A DNA stretch of 64,000 bases from NCBI RefSeq assembly GCF_014905175.1, contig NC_057792.1, forward strand, positions 6,324,001-6,388,000, written 5' to 3'. The DNA is from Aphidius gifuensis (Eukaryota; Arthropoda; Insecta; Hymenoptera; Braconidae). A program made the translations under genes and the position numbers. Of the stretch, positions 51,586 through 61,385 are shown piece by piece (the stretch's first letter is position 1; each line of letters opens with the position of its first letter). The notes under the pieces were generated by a model. That model had not been told where the DNA came from. It made no database searches and worked only from the letters and a program-made list of their open reading frames with translations.

Positions 51586-52732
51586 TTTATTTAAATCTAA
51601 AAGAAAAAAAAAAAGGATAATCACCAAGTTAATAACTCAAAATAAAATTCTAAAATTCTAAAAAATTAATAATAAAATCATCCAGAGTCATCAGCAAATA
51701 ATAATTATTAAGAAATGACCTTTGAGATTGAATAAAAAATTTCTTTAAAATTGTTTACTTAAATAAATTAAAATTAAATTTCGTAAAAGAGTTGAGTAAT
51801 TTTTAAAATACATTCAATTTAAAGAATAAAAAGTAAATGTTAATATTTTAATTACAATTGTTAATTGAGTAATTAATAATTAATGTTAAATAATTTTTAA
51901 ATTTACTTTGATTTACCTCAGAGGTTACCTGATGAATATAATTTAATTTTAAAATGTATAATTAATTAATATTTTATCTTTTTGATAATGTGTTTATTCA
52001 GTTTATTATTTTCCTTGTTAATAATTTATTCATCAACAACAATGATAATTTTGTTTAATGTTGTTTTTAAAAATTTGATAAAAAAAACATTGTTTATGTT
52101 TACAAGTGTTATTTGAAGCCTTGAAGGTAACATTTAGGACGACGCCATTTAAAAAAAAAAAAATATCGAAAATGAAAAATTTCGATTATTGATATGCAGC
52201 AAGTTCACTCCACTGTAATATTTACGATAAAATTATAATATTTTTTTTTCGTTATAAACAAATAAAACGTTTACAATAAAACAAAAAAAAAATTCACTAA
52301 TTTATTAAAAATTTAACAACAGTTAACTAGTAAAATTTCGATAACGAAAAATGTAAAAAATCTCAAATCAATTTCGACTGAAAAAAATTTCGAAAAAGAT
52401 AAAAAAAAGCAAATAATTAAAACACGTTAATGAATTAATTAAACAATAAAAATATTTAAACAATGACCTAAAAAAAAGTAAGTTTTTTATTTTATAAACA
52501 AATTAAAAATATTATTTAAAATTCCGCCAAAAAAAAAAATAAAAATACCTATAAATAAAAAAAAATCATAACCCAACCTAACTTTTATTATTTTTTTTTG
52601 TCAGGTAGTACTATTTCATATGGAAGACAAGTGACATCTCACAAAAAAAAAAAACAATATACCTAAATCATCAAAATAAAAACAAGAAGTGAAAAATAAT
52701 AGTCAAATGTTTATAAAAAAAAAATTATAAAA
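51586..52732. other. Head-to-head intergenic region (DHRS7B / zinc-finger gene)
   Basis: About 1.15 kb separate the two starts. The minus-strand block at 52095-52150 (GGCGTCGTCCTAAATGTTAC) is a GC-richer candidate for the DHRS7B leader, with donor-like CTGAGGTAAAT near 51915. Closer to the zinc-finger ATG the plus strand has AACCCAACCTAACTTTT and GTCAGGTAGTACTATTTCAT. No other coding sequence is seen. Confidence 0.4.
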
Positions 52733-55435
52733 ATGGAAAATAATATTAGCAATGAATATGTAACATTTGCATTTTCAAATATTCACAATACAATACAAGA
52801 AAATATGCATGAAGAAATATGTGATGAAGAAGCTGAATGTATATTACCAAATGATTTAACAGAGGTAACTGTTGTTAATGTTAATGGCCAACAATACAAT
52901 GACAATAATCATATTTCAATTGAAATAATAACTGACAAAAATAACGTTGATGAAAATAATACACTTGTTTATCCACTTTACATAAAACAAGAGAAGCATC
53001 ATCAACAACAACAACAACAACAGTTTACATCAGGTGATGAATCAGTTGCAGTAGAAGCACTTCGTCAACTCGGTGGTACATATACACCATCATCATTTAA
53101 AATTGATGATAACATAAAATGCATAAATTGTCATCGAGAATTTACTAAAAATGATTACAAAAATCATACAAAATTATGTAAAAAAAAAAACTTATCATGT
53201 ACAACATGTAGCGAAACATTTGATCGTTTAACTGATTTAAATAATCATATTGTTTGTCATCAAACTGATCGTCCACATTCATGTAGAACATGTGGTAATT
53301 TATTTCGTACAAAAACATTATTAAATAATCATATGAAAACAACTCATAAAATTGGTAAATTACATAAATGTAATGTATGTGATGAAGAATTTATGCGTCC
53401 ATCAAGTTTATCAAATCATATGAAAATACATTCATATACACCTGGTCGTGCAATAAAAGATAACAACAACACAACATATGATTTGATACAAACAAAAGTA
53501 ACTGATGTTGATGATAAAAATTATATTGAAATAAATAATATTATTCAAAATGATGAGGAAGATGCTGATGATCCTATAATGCCATCAACATCATCAACCA
53601 GCCATAATAATAATCTACAAAATTATGAAACAATAAATACATGGCCAAATTCAACATATACATTAATTAATAATAATCAAAATACAATATCAACAATAAC
53701 AAATACTCATGATGATAATGATAATAATTATGCAATTAGTGAATTTACTGTTATGCCAAATGGTGATGTTACACAAACATATGAATATACTGAAAAATTA
53801 CAACAAGAAAAAAAAGAAAAATTATCAATACCTGATAATACAATAAGCAATAATGATAATATAGTTAAAAAATTAAAAAATAATAAAGAAAAACAACAAT
53901 ATTTATGTGATAAATGTGGTATAAATTTTAGCAATATTAGTTCATTTAAAAAACATGAAAAAGTACATGAAAAAGTGATGAAAAATAATGGTGATAATGA
54001 TGATGATGATGATGATATACCAATTGATTGTGAATATTGTGATAAACAATATGAAAATAATGAACATTTAATGATACATCATAAAACATGTATTAAAAAA
54101 TTATTAAATGATAATAAAAATAATAAAATAATAAATAATAAATATAATAAACATGCATGTATTGAATGTGGTAAAAAATTTACAACAAAACAAAAAATGT
54201 ATCGTCATCAATGGATACATAGAAAAAAAACATGGATATGTGAACAATGTGGTAAACAATATGAAAAACAAAATGAATTAGATGAACATCGTATATCAAT
54301 GCATCCTGGTGATTCACCATATACATGTAATGATTGTGGTAAATGTTTTGTATCACGTCAAGGTTTATGGGAACATGGTAGAACACATGCTGGTAGTCCA
54401 GCACATTTTCATTGTGATAAATGTGGTAAAACATTTTCATCACGTCAAGGTTATTTAATACATCATCGTACACATACTGGTGAACGTCCATATGGTTGTC
54501 AATATTGTTGGAAAGCATTTCGTGATGGTGGTACATTAAGAAAACATGAACGTATACATACTGGTGAAAGACCACATGTATGTCCAATATGTAAACGTGC
54601 ATTTAATCAAAAAGTTGTATTACGTGAACATGTTAGATGGGTACATGCTGCATCTAAAAATGATAATAAAAATTCTACACCACCATATCCATGTCCATTA
54701 TGTAATTATATTAATCAAGATCGTGATGAATTATGTGCACATATTGTTAAACATTCTGATCAAATTATTGCTGATGCTAAAGCCAAAGTTACAAACGTAC
54801 AAACAACAACAACAACAACGTCAATAAAGAATTCTAACAATAATAAAAAATCACCAAAAGGAAAAAAATGTAAAAAATTAAAAACTGATAAAGAACAAAT
54901 GATTAAAATTAATAATAATGTTGGTAATAATAATAGTGGAACATTGTTACTTGTTACAACTGATAAGACTGTTGATAAAACTGATGATAATATTGATGAC
55001 AATACTTGCACAATAACTATTGATAATAATGACACATATATTTTACCATGTACAAGTCAAGGATATCAATTACATGACAATGATTTATCAACATTATTAT
55101 TACAATCAAATAGTAATAATAATGGAAATCAAACAATACATTTTATTAATGAAAATAATACTATTCAAATTATTGAAAATGGTAATGATAATAATTTACC
55201 AATTATAATTGATCAAGCTAATAATTATCATGACAATAATATAACAGAAATTATTATTAAAAATGATGATGATAGTTATGAAATTATGGAAAGTGATGCT
55301 ATTGAAATATTTGATAATTATGATTATGATGATGATGATGGTGATCTTTCATGTAAACTTTGTGGTGATATTTTTAATGATAAAAATATACTTATGGAAC
55401 ATATTAAAGAACATACAAGTGTTAACACAAAATAA
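52733..55435 (+). CDS. C2H2 zinc-finger protein, 14 fingers, single exon
   Basis: One uninterrupted 900-residue frame, probably a nuclear DNA-binding regulator. The acidic/Asn-rich N-terminus (1-129) includes a poly-Gln run (91-97) and SVAVEALRQLGGTY (104-117). Fingers begin at about residues 130 (C2HC type), 156, 184, 213, 392, 433 (C2HC), 476, 503, 532, 561, 589, 617, 654 and 874. The seven from 476 to 639 are nearly contiguous, with TGERP linkers between 580 and 615. Long low-complexity spacers rich in Asn, Asp and Thr separate the groups; codon bias to AAT/GAT in an AT-rich genome probably drives these. A last isolated finger sits at the C-terminus. AATAAA follows the stop near 55475. Fingers such as RAFNQKVVLREHV resemble insect multi-C2H2 factors, but I cannot assign an orthologue. 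Confidence 0.93.
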   Translation: MENNISNEYVTFAFSNIHNTIQENMHEEICDEEAECILPNDLTEVTVVNVNGQQYNDNNHISIEIITDKNNVDENNTLVYPLYIKQEKHHQQQQQQQFTSGDESVAVEALRQLGGTYTPSSFKIDDNIKCINCHREFTKNDYKNHTKLCKKKNLSCTTCSETFDRLTDLNNHIVCHQTDRPHSCRTCGNLFRTKTLLNNHMKTTHKIGKLHKCNVCDEEFMRPSSLSNHMKIHSYTPGRAIKDNNNTTYDLIQTKVTDVDDKNYIEINNIIQNDEEDADDPIMPSTSSTSHNNNLQNYETINTWPNSTYTLINNNQNTISTITNTHDDNDNNYAISEFTVMPNGDVTQTYEYTEKLQQEKKEKLSIPDNTISNNDNIVKKLKNNKEKQQYLCDKCGINFSNISSFKKHEKVHEKVMKNNGDNDDDDDDIPIDCEYCDKQYENNEHLMIHHKTCIKKLLNDNKNNKIINNKYNKHACIECGKKFTTKQKMYRHQWIHRKKTWICEQCGKQYEKQNELDEHRISMHPGDSPYTCNDCGKCFVSRQGLWEHGRTHAGSPAHFHCDKCGKTFSSRQGYLIHHRTHTGERPYGCQYCWKAFRDGGTLRKHERIHTGERPHVCPICKRAFNQKVVLREHVRWVHAASKNDNKNSTPPYPCPLCNYINQDRDELCAHIVKHSDQIIADAKAKVTNVQTTTTTTSIKNSNNNKKSPKGKKCKKLKTDKEQMIKINNNVGNNNSGTLLLVTTDKTVDKTDDNIDDNTCTITIDNNDTYILPCTSQGYQLHDNDLSTLLLQSNSNNNGNQTIHFINENNTIQIIENGNDNNLPIIIDQANNYHDNNITEIIIKNDDDSYEIMESDAIEIFDNYDYDDDDGDLSCKLCGDIFNDKNILMEHIKEHTSVNTK

Positions 55436-56356
55436 TCATATATTTATATTATTTTTTTTTGTAGTTTTTTTGTTAAATAAATTTTCATTTTGTTATTATT
55501 AAATATTTGATGAATATTGTTTTCAAAAGTATTTAAATTACAGATTGATAAATCTTTTTGAGTTTTTATTTTAATAGTTTCATTGTCAAGTGTAAAAATT
55601 TAATATTATTATTGTTTTTTTTTTCTATTTGATACTTTTAGGATAATTTATAATTAAATATTATGTACTATTCAAATATTTAATTTATCTATGATAATAA
55701 TACTCAAAACAATAATAAAATATATAAATTCATAAAAATATAATTTTTGTATTTTAAATTAACGCGGTTTTTTTGTTCATTCAAAATGGCCACTGTACCA
55801 CGTGATTTTCTATGACACATTTGTATTGTTAAATAAGTTTTGTTGTTTTTTTGGGGTTTGCATTTATTTGTAACACGTGTTGATTTAAAACTTAATTAAA
55901 ATTCAATTTAAAAAAAAAAAAATTCATCAAGTGTTGACTCGTGTGTTTAATAATTATATTTAAATAATTTATCATCTCGAAATCTAAATAAAAAAGGTAA
56001 GAAAATTTTATTTTGTTATTATAAAAAGTTGAGGTTAGTTTGGTAATTATTTTCTACATTATAATGTTATCTAAAAACTATTTAAATTATAAAAACAATA
56101 ATAAAATTGACTGATTAATTTAATAAATGTTTATAAATAATATTTAATTATTTATATATATTTATTTATTTATTAAAAAACTATCATGGCGTCGTGATTT
56201 CGATATTTGCCTTGAAGGTGTCGCTTGAATCGAAATTCGAAACCGGTAGAAAAAAAAAAATCCCTTTTAAAGGTTATGTTATTATTTTTTTGTGTTAAAC
56301 AAAAAAAGCCGACACATAAAAATAACGTTAAAAATAATAATAAACAATAATTAAAA
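55436..56356 (+). other. Zinc-finger 3' flank and cyclophilin H promoter region
   Basis: GC-richer pockets at about 55760-55810 (AACGCGG, AATGGCCACTG, CCACGTGA) and 56185-56250 (ATCATGGCGTCGTGATTTCG, GAAACCGGTAG) are candidates for promoter or leader. A donor-like AAAGGTAAGAAA at about 55994 suggests a possible 5' UTR intron. No additional coding gene is seen. Confidence 0.4.
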
Positions 56357-56911
56357 ATGCCAACGTGGGATCAAATACAATCACAATTAAAAAATCCAAA
56401 TAATCCAGTGGTATTTTTTGATGTATCTGTTGGAACAACTGAAATTGGTCGTATGATATTTGAATTATTTGCTGATGAATGTCCAAAAACATCAGAAAAT
56501 TTTCGTCAATTTTGTACTGGTGAATATCGCAAGGATGGTGTACCAACTGGTTTTAAAGGTGCAATATTTCATCGTGTTATTAAAGATTTTATGATACAAG
56601 GTGGTGATTTTGTAAATGGTGATGGTACTGGTGTCATGAGTATATATGGTGGTAATACATTTGCTGATGAAAATTTCACTCTAAAACATGATTCAACTGG
56701 TTTATTATCAATGGCTAATTCTGGAAAAGATACAAATGGATGTCAATTTTTTATAACATGTGCTAAATGTAATTTTTTGGATGGTAAACATGTTGTATTT
56801 GGACGTGTTATTGATGGTTTATTGGTCATGAGAAAAGTTGAAAATGTACCAACTGGTCCAAATAATAAACCAAAAATTCCAGTTACAATATCACAATGTG
56901 GACAAATGTAA
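56357..56911 (+). CDS. PPIH: Peptidyl-prolyl cis-trans isomerase H (cyclophilin H)
   Basis: A single-exon frame of 184 residues (human PPIH is 177). It catalyses cis-trans isomerisation at proline and is a component of the U4/U6 (and tri-) snRNP, binding PRPF4/PRPF3. The cyclophilin core runs 17-184. FHRVIKDFMIQGGDF (71-85) contains the catalytic Arg73 with Phe78, Met79 and Gln81; QFFIT is at 130-134 and FLDGKHVVFG at 140-149. The family-specific RKDGVPTGFKG insert (58-68) and ENVPTGPNNKPK near the C-terminus identify PPIH rather than cyclophilin A. The position equivalent to cyclophilin A Trp121 is Phe140. AATAAA is at 56948-56953. No introns interrupt the coding region. Confidence 0.96.
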   Translation: MPTWDQIQSQLKNPNNPVVFFDVSVGTTEIGRMIFELFADECPKTSENFRQFCTGEYRKDGVPTGFKGAIFHRVIKDFMIQGGDFVNGDGTGVMSIYGGNTFADENFTLKHDSTGLLSMANSGKDTNGCQFFITCAKCNFLDGKHVVFGRVIDGLLVMRKVENVPTGPNNKPKIPVTISQCGQM

Positions 56912-57905
56912 TTTATAACAATAAACAATTTATATTTATTATTTCTAAATAAAATATTGTAAAGAAATAATTTTTTTCTTTTTTCATAAAAACTGTTTTT
57001 TTTTTTAAATTTATTTACTTCATTAATCAACTTGACATAGATTGATTAAGCCTGAGGGTTTTTTTTTATTGAATATTATATCAAGAAAAAGAGGGTTGAA
57101 ATATTAATCAATAAACTTGTTAAGATGTCGTTAAAATTTAATACTAATATCATTAAAACATTCGATTACTTTCTTAACAATATTGAACAATTTTTTTTAC
57201 TTTTTTATATTCATTTATCCTATAACTTTTTATATTATTAAGAACACACATTGATATGACATTAATATTAAGCTACAATATTATTTAAACAGGTTATATT
57301 AACAATTAATAATACTAGCTTTATTTAAACAATTTATTTTTTAAATTTAATAACTATTAAAAAACCTGGAGTAAAGTGGATATTTCAGTTTTTTTTTTTT
57401 TTGTTTATAATTAATTTTTAATTGTTATTTAGTATGTTAATAATAATTAAAACTTGATTTATATTGTTTGAAAACTTTTAAGTAGTTTTTATAAATTTAA
57501 AACAAAAAAAAAAGCCATAGAAATTCATAATTTCAATAATTTTCTTTTAGACTTTCCACTTTACCCCATAATTTTTTTACCCTATATGTTTTTAGTACAT
57601 AACACATATTAACTAATTTTTTTCTTCAATGATTGATTAATTTAAATTGCAAACAAACGAAAAAAAAAAAAAGTCCGATAAAATCGTCATCATTTCCTGA
57701 AACAAAAAAAATCGAAATACTCTGGCTTTCGTACATATCCAGTTGATAGAAATAAATAGAAAAAAATTTAAATAAGTACTTCTTTTTCAACAGAATAAAA
57801 TAATTCAGGATCAGAACGATATTTTGATACCCTATCTAATTGCCTAACTCATGGTAATGTTAACAATTTATTATTTTGATTAATAACCATGAGTTTAAAT
57901 TCGTT
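56912..57905. other. Tail-to-tail intergenic region (PPIH / Tdc)
   Basis: AT-rich with poly(A)/poly(T) runs and polyadenylation signals from both sides. No gene is seen. Confidence 0.55.
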
Positions 57906-59646
57906 CTACCGACTATTTGGCCGTAAATTATCATCATCATGTAAATCAACATTTTGATTATTATTATTATTATCTTCAACAACCATAATTGGTGTTGCAC
58001 CATCATGTAAAGTTGTTTTAGATTTTGTTCTTTTATAAACATCTCTAGTAACACTTCTAGTAAAACTGAATTTTCTAACTAATTTTTTATCCAATGGTGC
58101 TGGACTTTTTGGACTTTTTGAAAATTCAATATCATTATTATCACAATGTGATAATAATACTTCTTTAGCATGTTCATCAATAACATCAACAGCATAATCA
58201 ATATCATCCTCATTAGCATTTTCACGTGTTACACAAAATCTTATAATATATTTACCCATCATACGTGATGGTATCATATGTAATTTACCAGATGCATTTA
58301 TATTTGCTAATAATTCTTGATTAATTTCATCAGTATCACGTAAACGAAAACAAACAAGACCAACTTTAACATCATTTAATACATCAAAACGTTTTTTACG
58401 TTTTATTAAATTTTCAAATCTACGTGCACATCTTATATGATTTCTAATATATTGTTGTAAACCATTAATACCATAACTACGTAATACAAACCATAATTTA
58501 AGTGCACGAAATCTACGACTTAATGGTATACCCCAATGACGATAATCAATTGATTCATTTGAATTAGCATGTTGTAAATATAATGGATCAACAACAAGTG
58601 CTGATGTTAATTTAACTGTATCACGTACCCATAAACATGAACAATCAAAATTAACAAGTAACCATTTATTTGGATTTGTATTAAATGAATCAGCATATTC
58701 AATACCAGCCATTAAATGACGTAATTCTGGACATATAAATGCATTACCAGCATATGCACTATCAACATGTAACCATATATTTGTATATTTTTTACATACA
58801 GGACCAATTTCAATTAAATTATCAAATGAACAACAACCAGTTGATCCAAGTGTTGTTGATACATAAAATGGTATTAAACCACGTTTAATATCTTTAATCA
58901 TAGCACTTTCAAGTGTTATACCACGTAAACGACATTTATCATCTGTTGATAGTACACGTAATTTAACAAGACATATCATTGCTGCTTTTTCAACACATGA
59001 ATGTGATTCTGTTGAACAATATGCAACAAGACGTGGTAAAAAACCAGAATCTTCAATATTTGGTTCATTTAATTTTAATGAATTTATCATTTGTGTACGT
59101 GCTGCAAGCATTGTAACAAGTATACATTCAGATGCTGAACCTTGTATAACACCACCACCTTTTGAATTTTTATTATCTGTTAAAAATATTGATGGTAAAT
59201 TTATTGCTTTTGCAAACCAATCTAATACTATTGTTTCAAGTTCTGTACATGCTGGACTTGCTGCCCAAGAAAAACCAATACAGCCAATTGCATCAGATAA
59301 CATATCACCGAGTAATGAAGGAAATGAATTACCAGATGGAAAATATGCATGAAAACGAGGATGTTGCCAGTGGGTTATCTGTGAAATTTAATAATTATTT
59401 GTTAGTTTAGTAAATAACAAATATTTTTTTTATGTTTAAACTTACACCAGGCATTATTTTACTCTCTACATCTTTCATAATATCATCCCATGATTCTGGT
59501 TTTGTTGGTGCTTCTGATGGTAATAATGGTCTCAAATATCCTGGATCAACATTTGCTGTAACTCTTCTTCCTTCAATTGTTCTTAAATATTCGCAAATAT
59601 ATTCAATCATCTCTTTACCACGTACCCTAAATTCTTCAATATTCAT
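57906..59646 (-). CDS. Tdc: Tyrosine decarboxylase, one-intron paralogue
   Basis: Two coding exons, 59646-59446 and 59378-57906, encode 557 residues. It is a PLP-dependent group II decarboxylase that converts tyrosine to tyramine, the first step to octopamine, in neurons or peripheral tissue. The N-terminus MNIEEFRVRGKEMIEYICEY and the block ITHWQHPRFHAYFPSGNSFP fit insect Tdc better than Ddc. The PLP-stacking His is about residue 193 (SHSCVEK), Asp273 is in LHVDSAYAG, and the Schiff-base Lys305 is in NPNKWLL. Most relatives have VDAAYAG; here the second position is Ser. A C-terminal extension (about 485-557) includes KFSFTRSVTRDVYKR, which resembles Tdc1-type tails, and an Asn run. It lies downstream of, and codirectional with, the intron-rich paralogue. 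Retention of one intron points to intron loss after duplication rather than a full retrocopy. Assignment to Tdc1 versus Tdc2 is tentative. Confidence 0.88.
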
Positions 59647-60439
59647 TTTATTTTTTTTTTTGATTATATAAACCTTGATGATACAATAATAGCAAGAGTA
59701 AATATTTAATTTATAGCTGGTTTTTAAAAATATCAAAAAAATACAAGTGGTAATTTTGTCTACTACTATTGTAGATGATAGAAAATTTCGAATAAGAGAA
59801 GAACTCGTTATTCATGTACCACTCAACGTGAATAAACTCAGTACACTGATGGGTGGTAGCTTGATCATACTGAGGGTTATTATAAAATAGGGTGAGGTTA
59901 AAAGTATATTTTTCCCCCTACTCTTTATAATCATATTTTTTTTTTTTCCTTTTTATTTAAAATTATTATTTTTTCTTTTTTTATCACCCTCAACACTTTG
60001 ATTTTATTAATAGACATCTAGCAAACTCGTTGTCCAACGTATAACCAATACAGTATCAAGCAAAACCAACAGGTCACTGCTCAATCAACTCTCTGTCATA
60101 AACTATAAAAAAAAAATCTTTAACAATATTTTGTCCATTTAAAATACTACTTTATGCTTCACTTGTTGCCTTTTCATTAAAATTGAATTTATGATGACAC
60201 AAAAGAGAACAAAATTTTAATTGAAAATAATTTATAAATATTTTTTTTTTTTTCAAATAAAATATAATTCAGTTTTAAAAATAATTTAAAAATAAAAAAA
60301 AAATAGCATCGACGTCAGTGACGATAGATTCATCAAAGGAAAAAATAAATAAGGCAAATTTATAATAAATAAAATATTTTTCTTTTTTTTTAAATTTATT
60401 TATTTTCTTAAGTAATCTCTTTTGATCATCAAGTAATAA
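59647..60439 (-). promoter_or_regulatory. Upstream region of the one-intron Tdc, possible TATA/Inr promoter
   Basis: On the minus strand TATTTTATAATAA (59878-59890) precedes an initiator-like ATCAGTG (59844-59850) by about 35-40 nt, some 200 nt upstream of the start codon. Less AT-rich sequence (59800-59890) surrounds it. The remainder to 60430 is AT-rich and holds nothing recognisable. Confidence 0.35.
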
Positions 60440-61218
60440 GTATCAGGTCAAAATATCTTGAACACATATTTCCCACTTTAAATCATCATAAAAAAATAAA
60501 ATTAAAAAATATCCTGTGTCGTGTAATTAGTAAAAAAACATTATCCTATATTTAAAATTAAAATTAATCGTTATAAAAATGATATTATAAAAGTCGCTAA
60601 TTATTCATTAATTAATTCGTTGTATCAAGAGTATCATAAAACTGAATCGAAACGGTATTACAAAGATTCGAAATTCGTGAATATAAATTTCCCTGTCGAA
60701 TCATCTCGAAATAAAACAACCTGCTGAATAATTTTCCCAAGAAAAATATATACTGTAGCGTTTAATTAGTATGAAAAACATTATCCTATATTTAAAATTG
60801 AAATTAATCATTATAAAAATAATAGAAGCATAGTAAAATATAAACATAATGATTTAATGACTATTTTGAATTTGCCAAAAATTATGACAACAGTATATAT
60901 CATAGGATAAATAAATAAATATTTCATTTAACAATTTATTTATTTTTTTAAATTTACTTTTATCATACATCTTGGATAAATTTAAAATTAATTAATTTAA
61001 AAATAAATTAATTAATCATCGTATTGTAATGACTCAATGTTATTATTATTTCAAATTTAATTTTTTTTAATATTAATCTTTCAAATATTGTATGAAATGT
61101 TTATTTATTTTTATTTTATTATTTCAATTTATTATTATATATTATTAATTCAATAATTATTATAAATCTTGGATAAAATTTGTAGCTTATTTATTTTTTA
61201 CTAGCTAGTAGATATTTG
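60440..61218 (+). repeat. Dispersed repeat family A, copy 4, with a duplicated head
   Basis: It matches copies 1-3 from about 60760 to 61218. Its 5' part contains the head module twice: GTGTCGTGTAATTAGTAAAA with ACATTATCCTATATTTAAAA at 60505-60560, and again, diverged, as GTAGCGTTTAATTAGTATGA with the same ACATTATCCTATATTTAAAA at 60745-60800. The outer copy resembles the other elements more in places. It separates the two Tdc paralogues. Confidence 0.8.
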
Positions 61219-61385
61219 TGTGGCATATTGTCTTTTGGGATTATTTTTGTTCAAGATATTGTGACCAGGATATTTAATTATTAATAATAATTTTATGATT
61301 GTTGATGTTGTTTTATTTTTTTAATACTTTCATTGTCGTTTTTATTCAAGTTTAGTCATTGTTTTAAGATATATTTAAAAATTAT

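Noticed and set aside
51586..51627. Upstream in-frame ATG extending DHRS7B by 14 residues
   Set aside because: The extension (MVIILFFFLLDLNK) is translation of a poly-pyrimidine acceptor tract ending CTTTTAG, so it is more likely an intron end.
54180..54602. 140-residue minus-strand ORF inside the zinc-finger gene
   Set aside because: Antisense shadow of the finger codons (CAT/CAC give Met/Val/His-rich text); no independent evidence.
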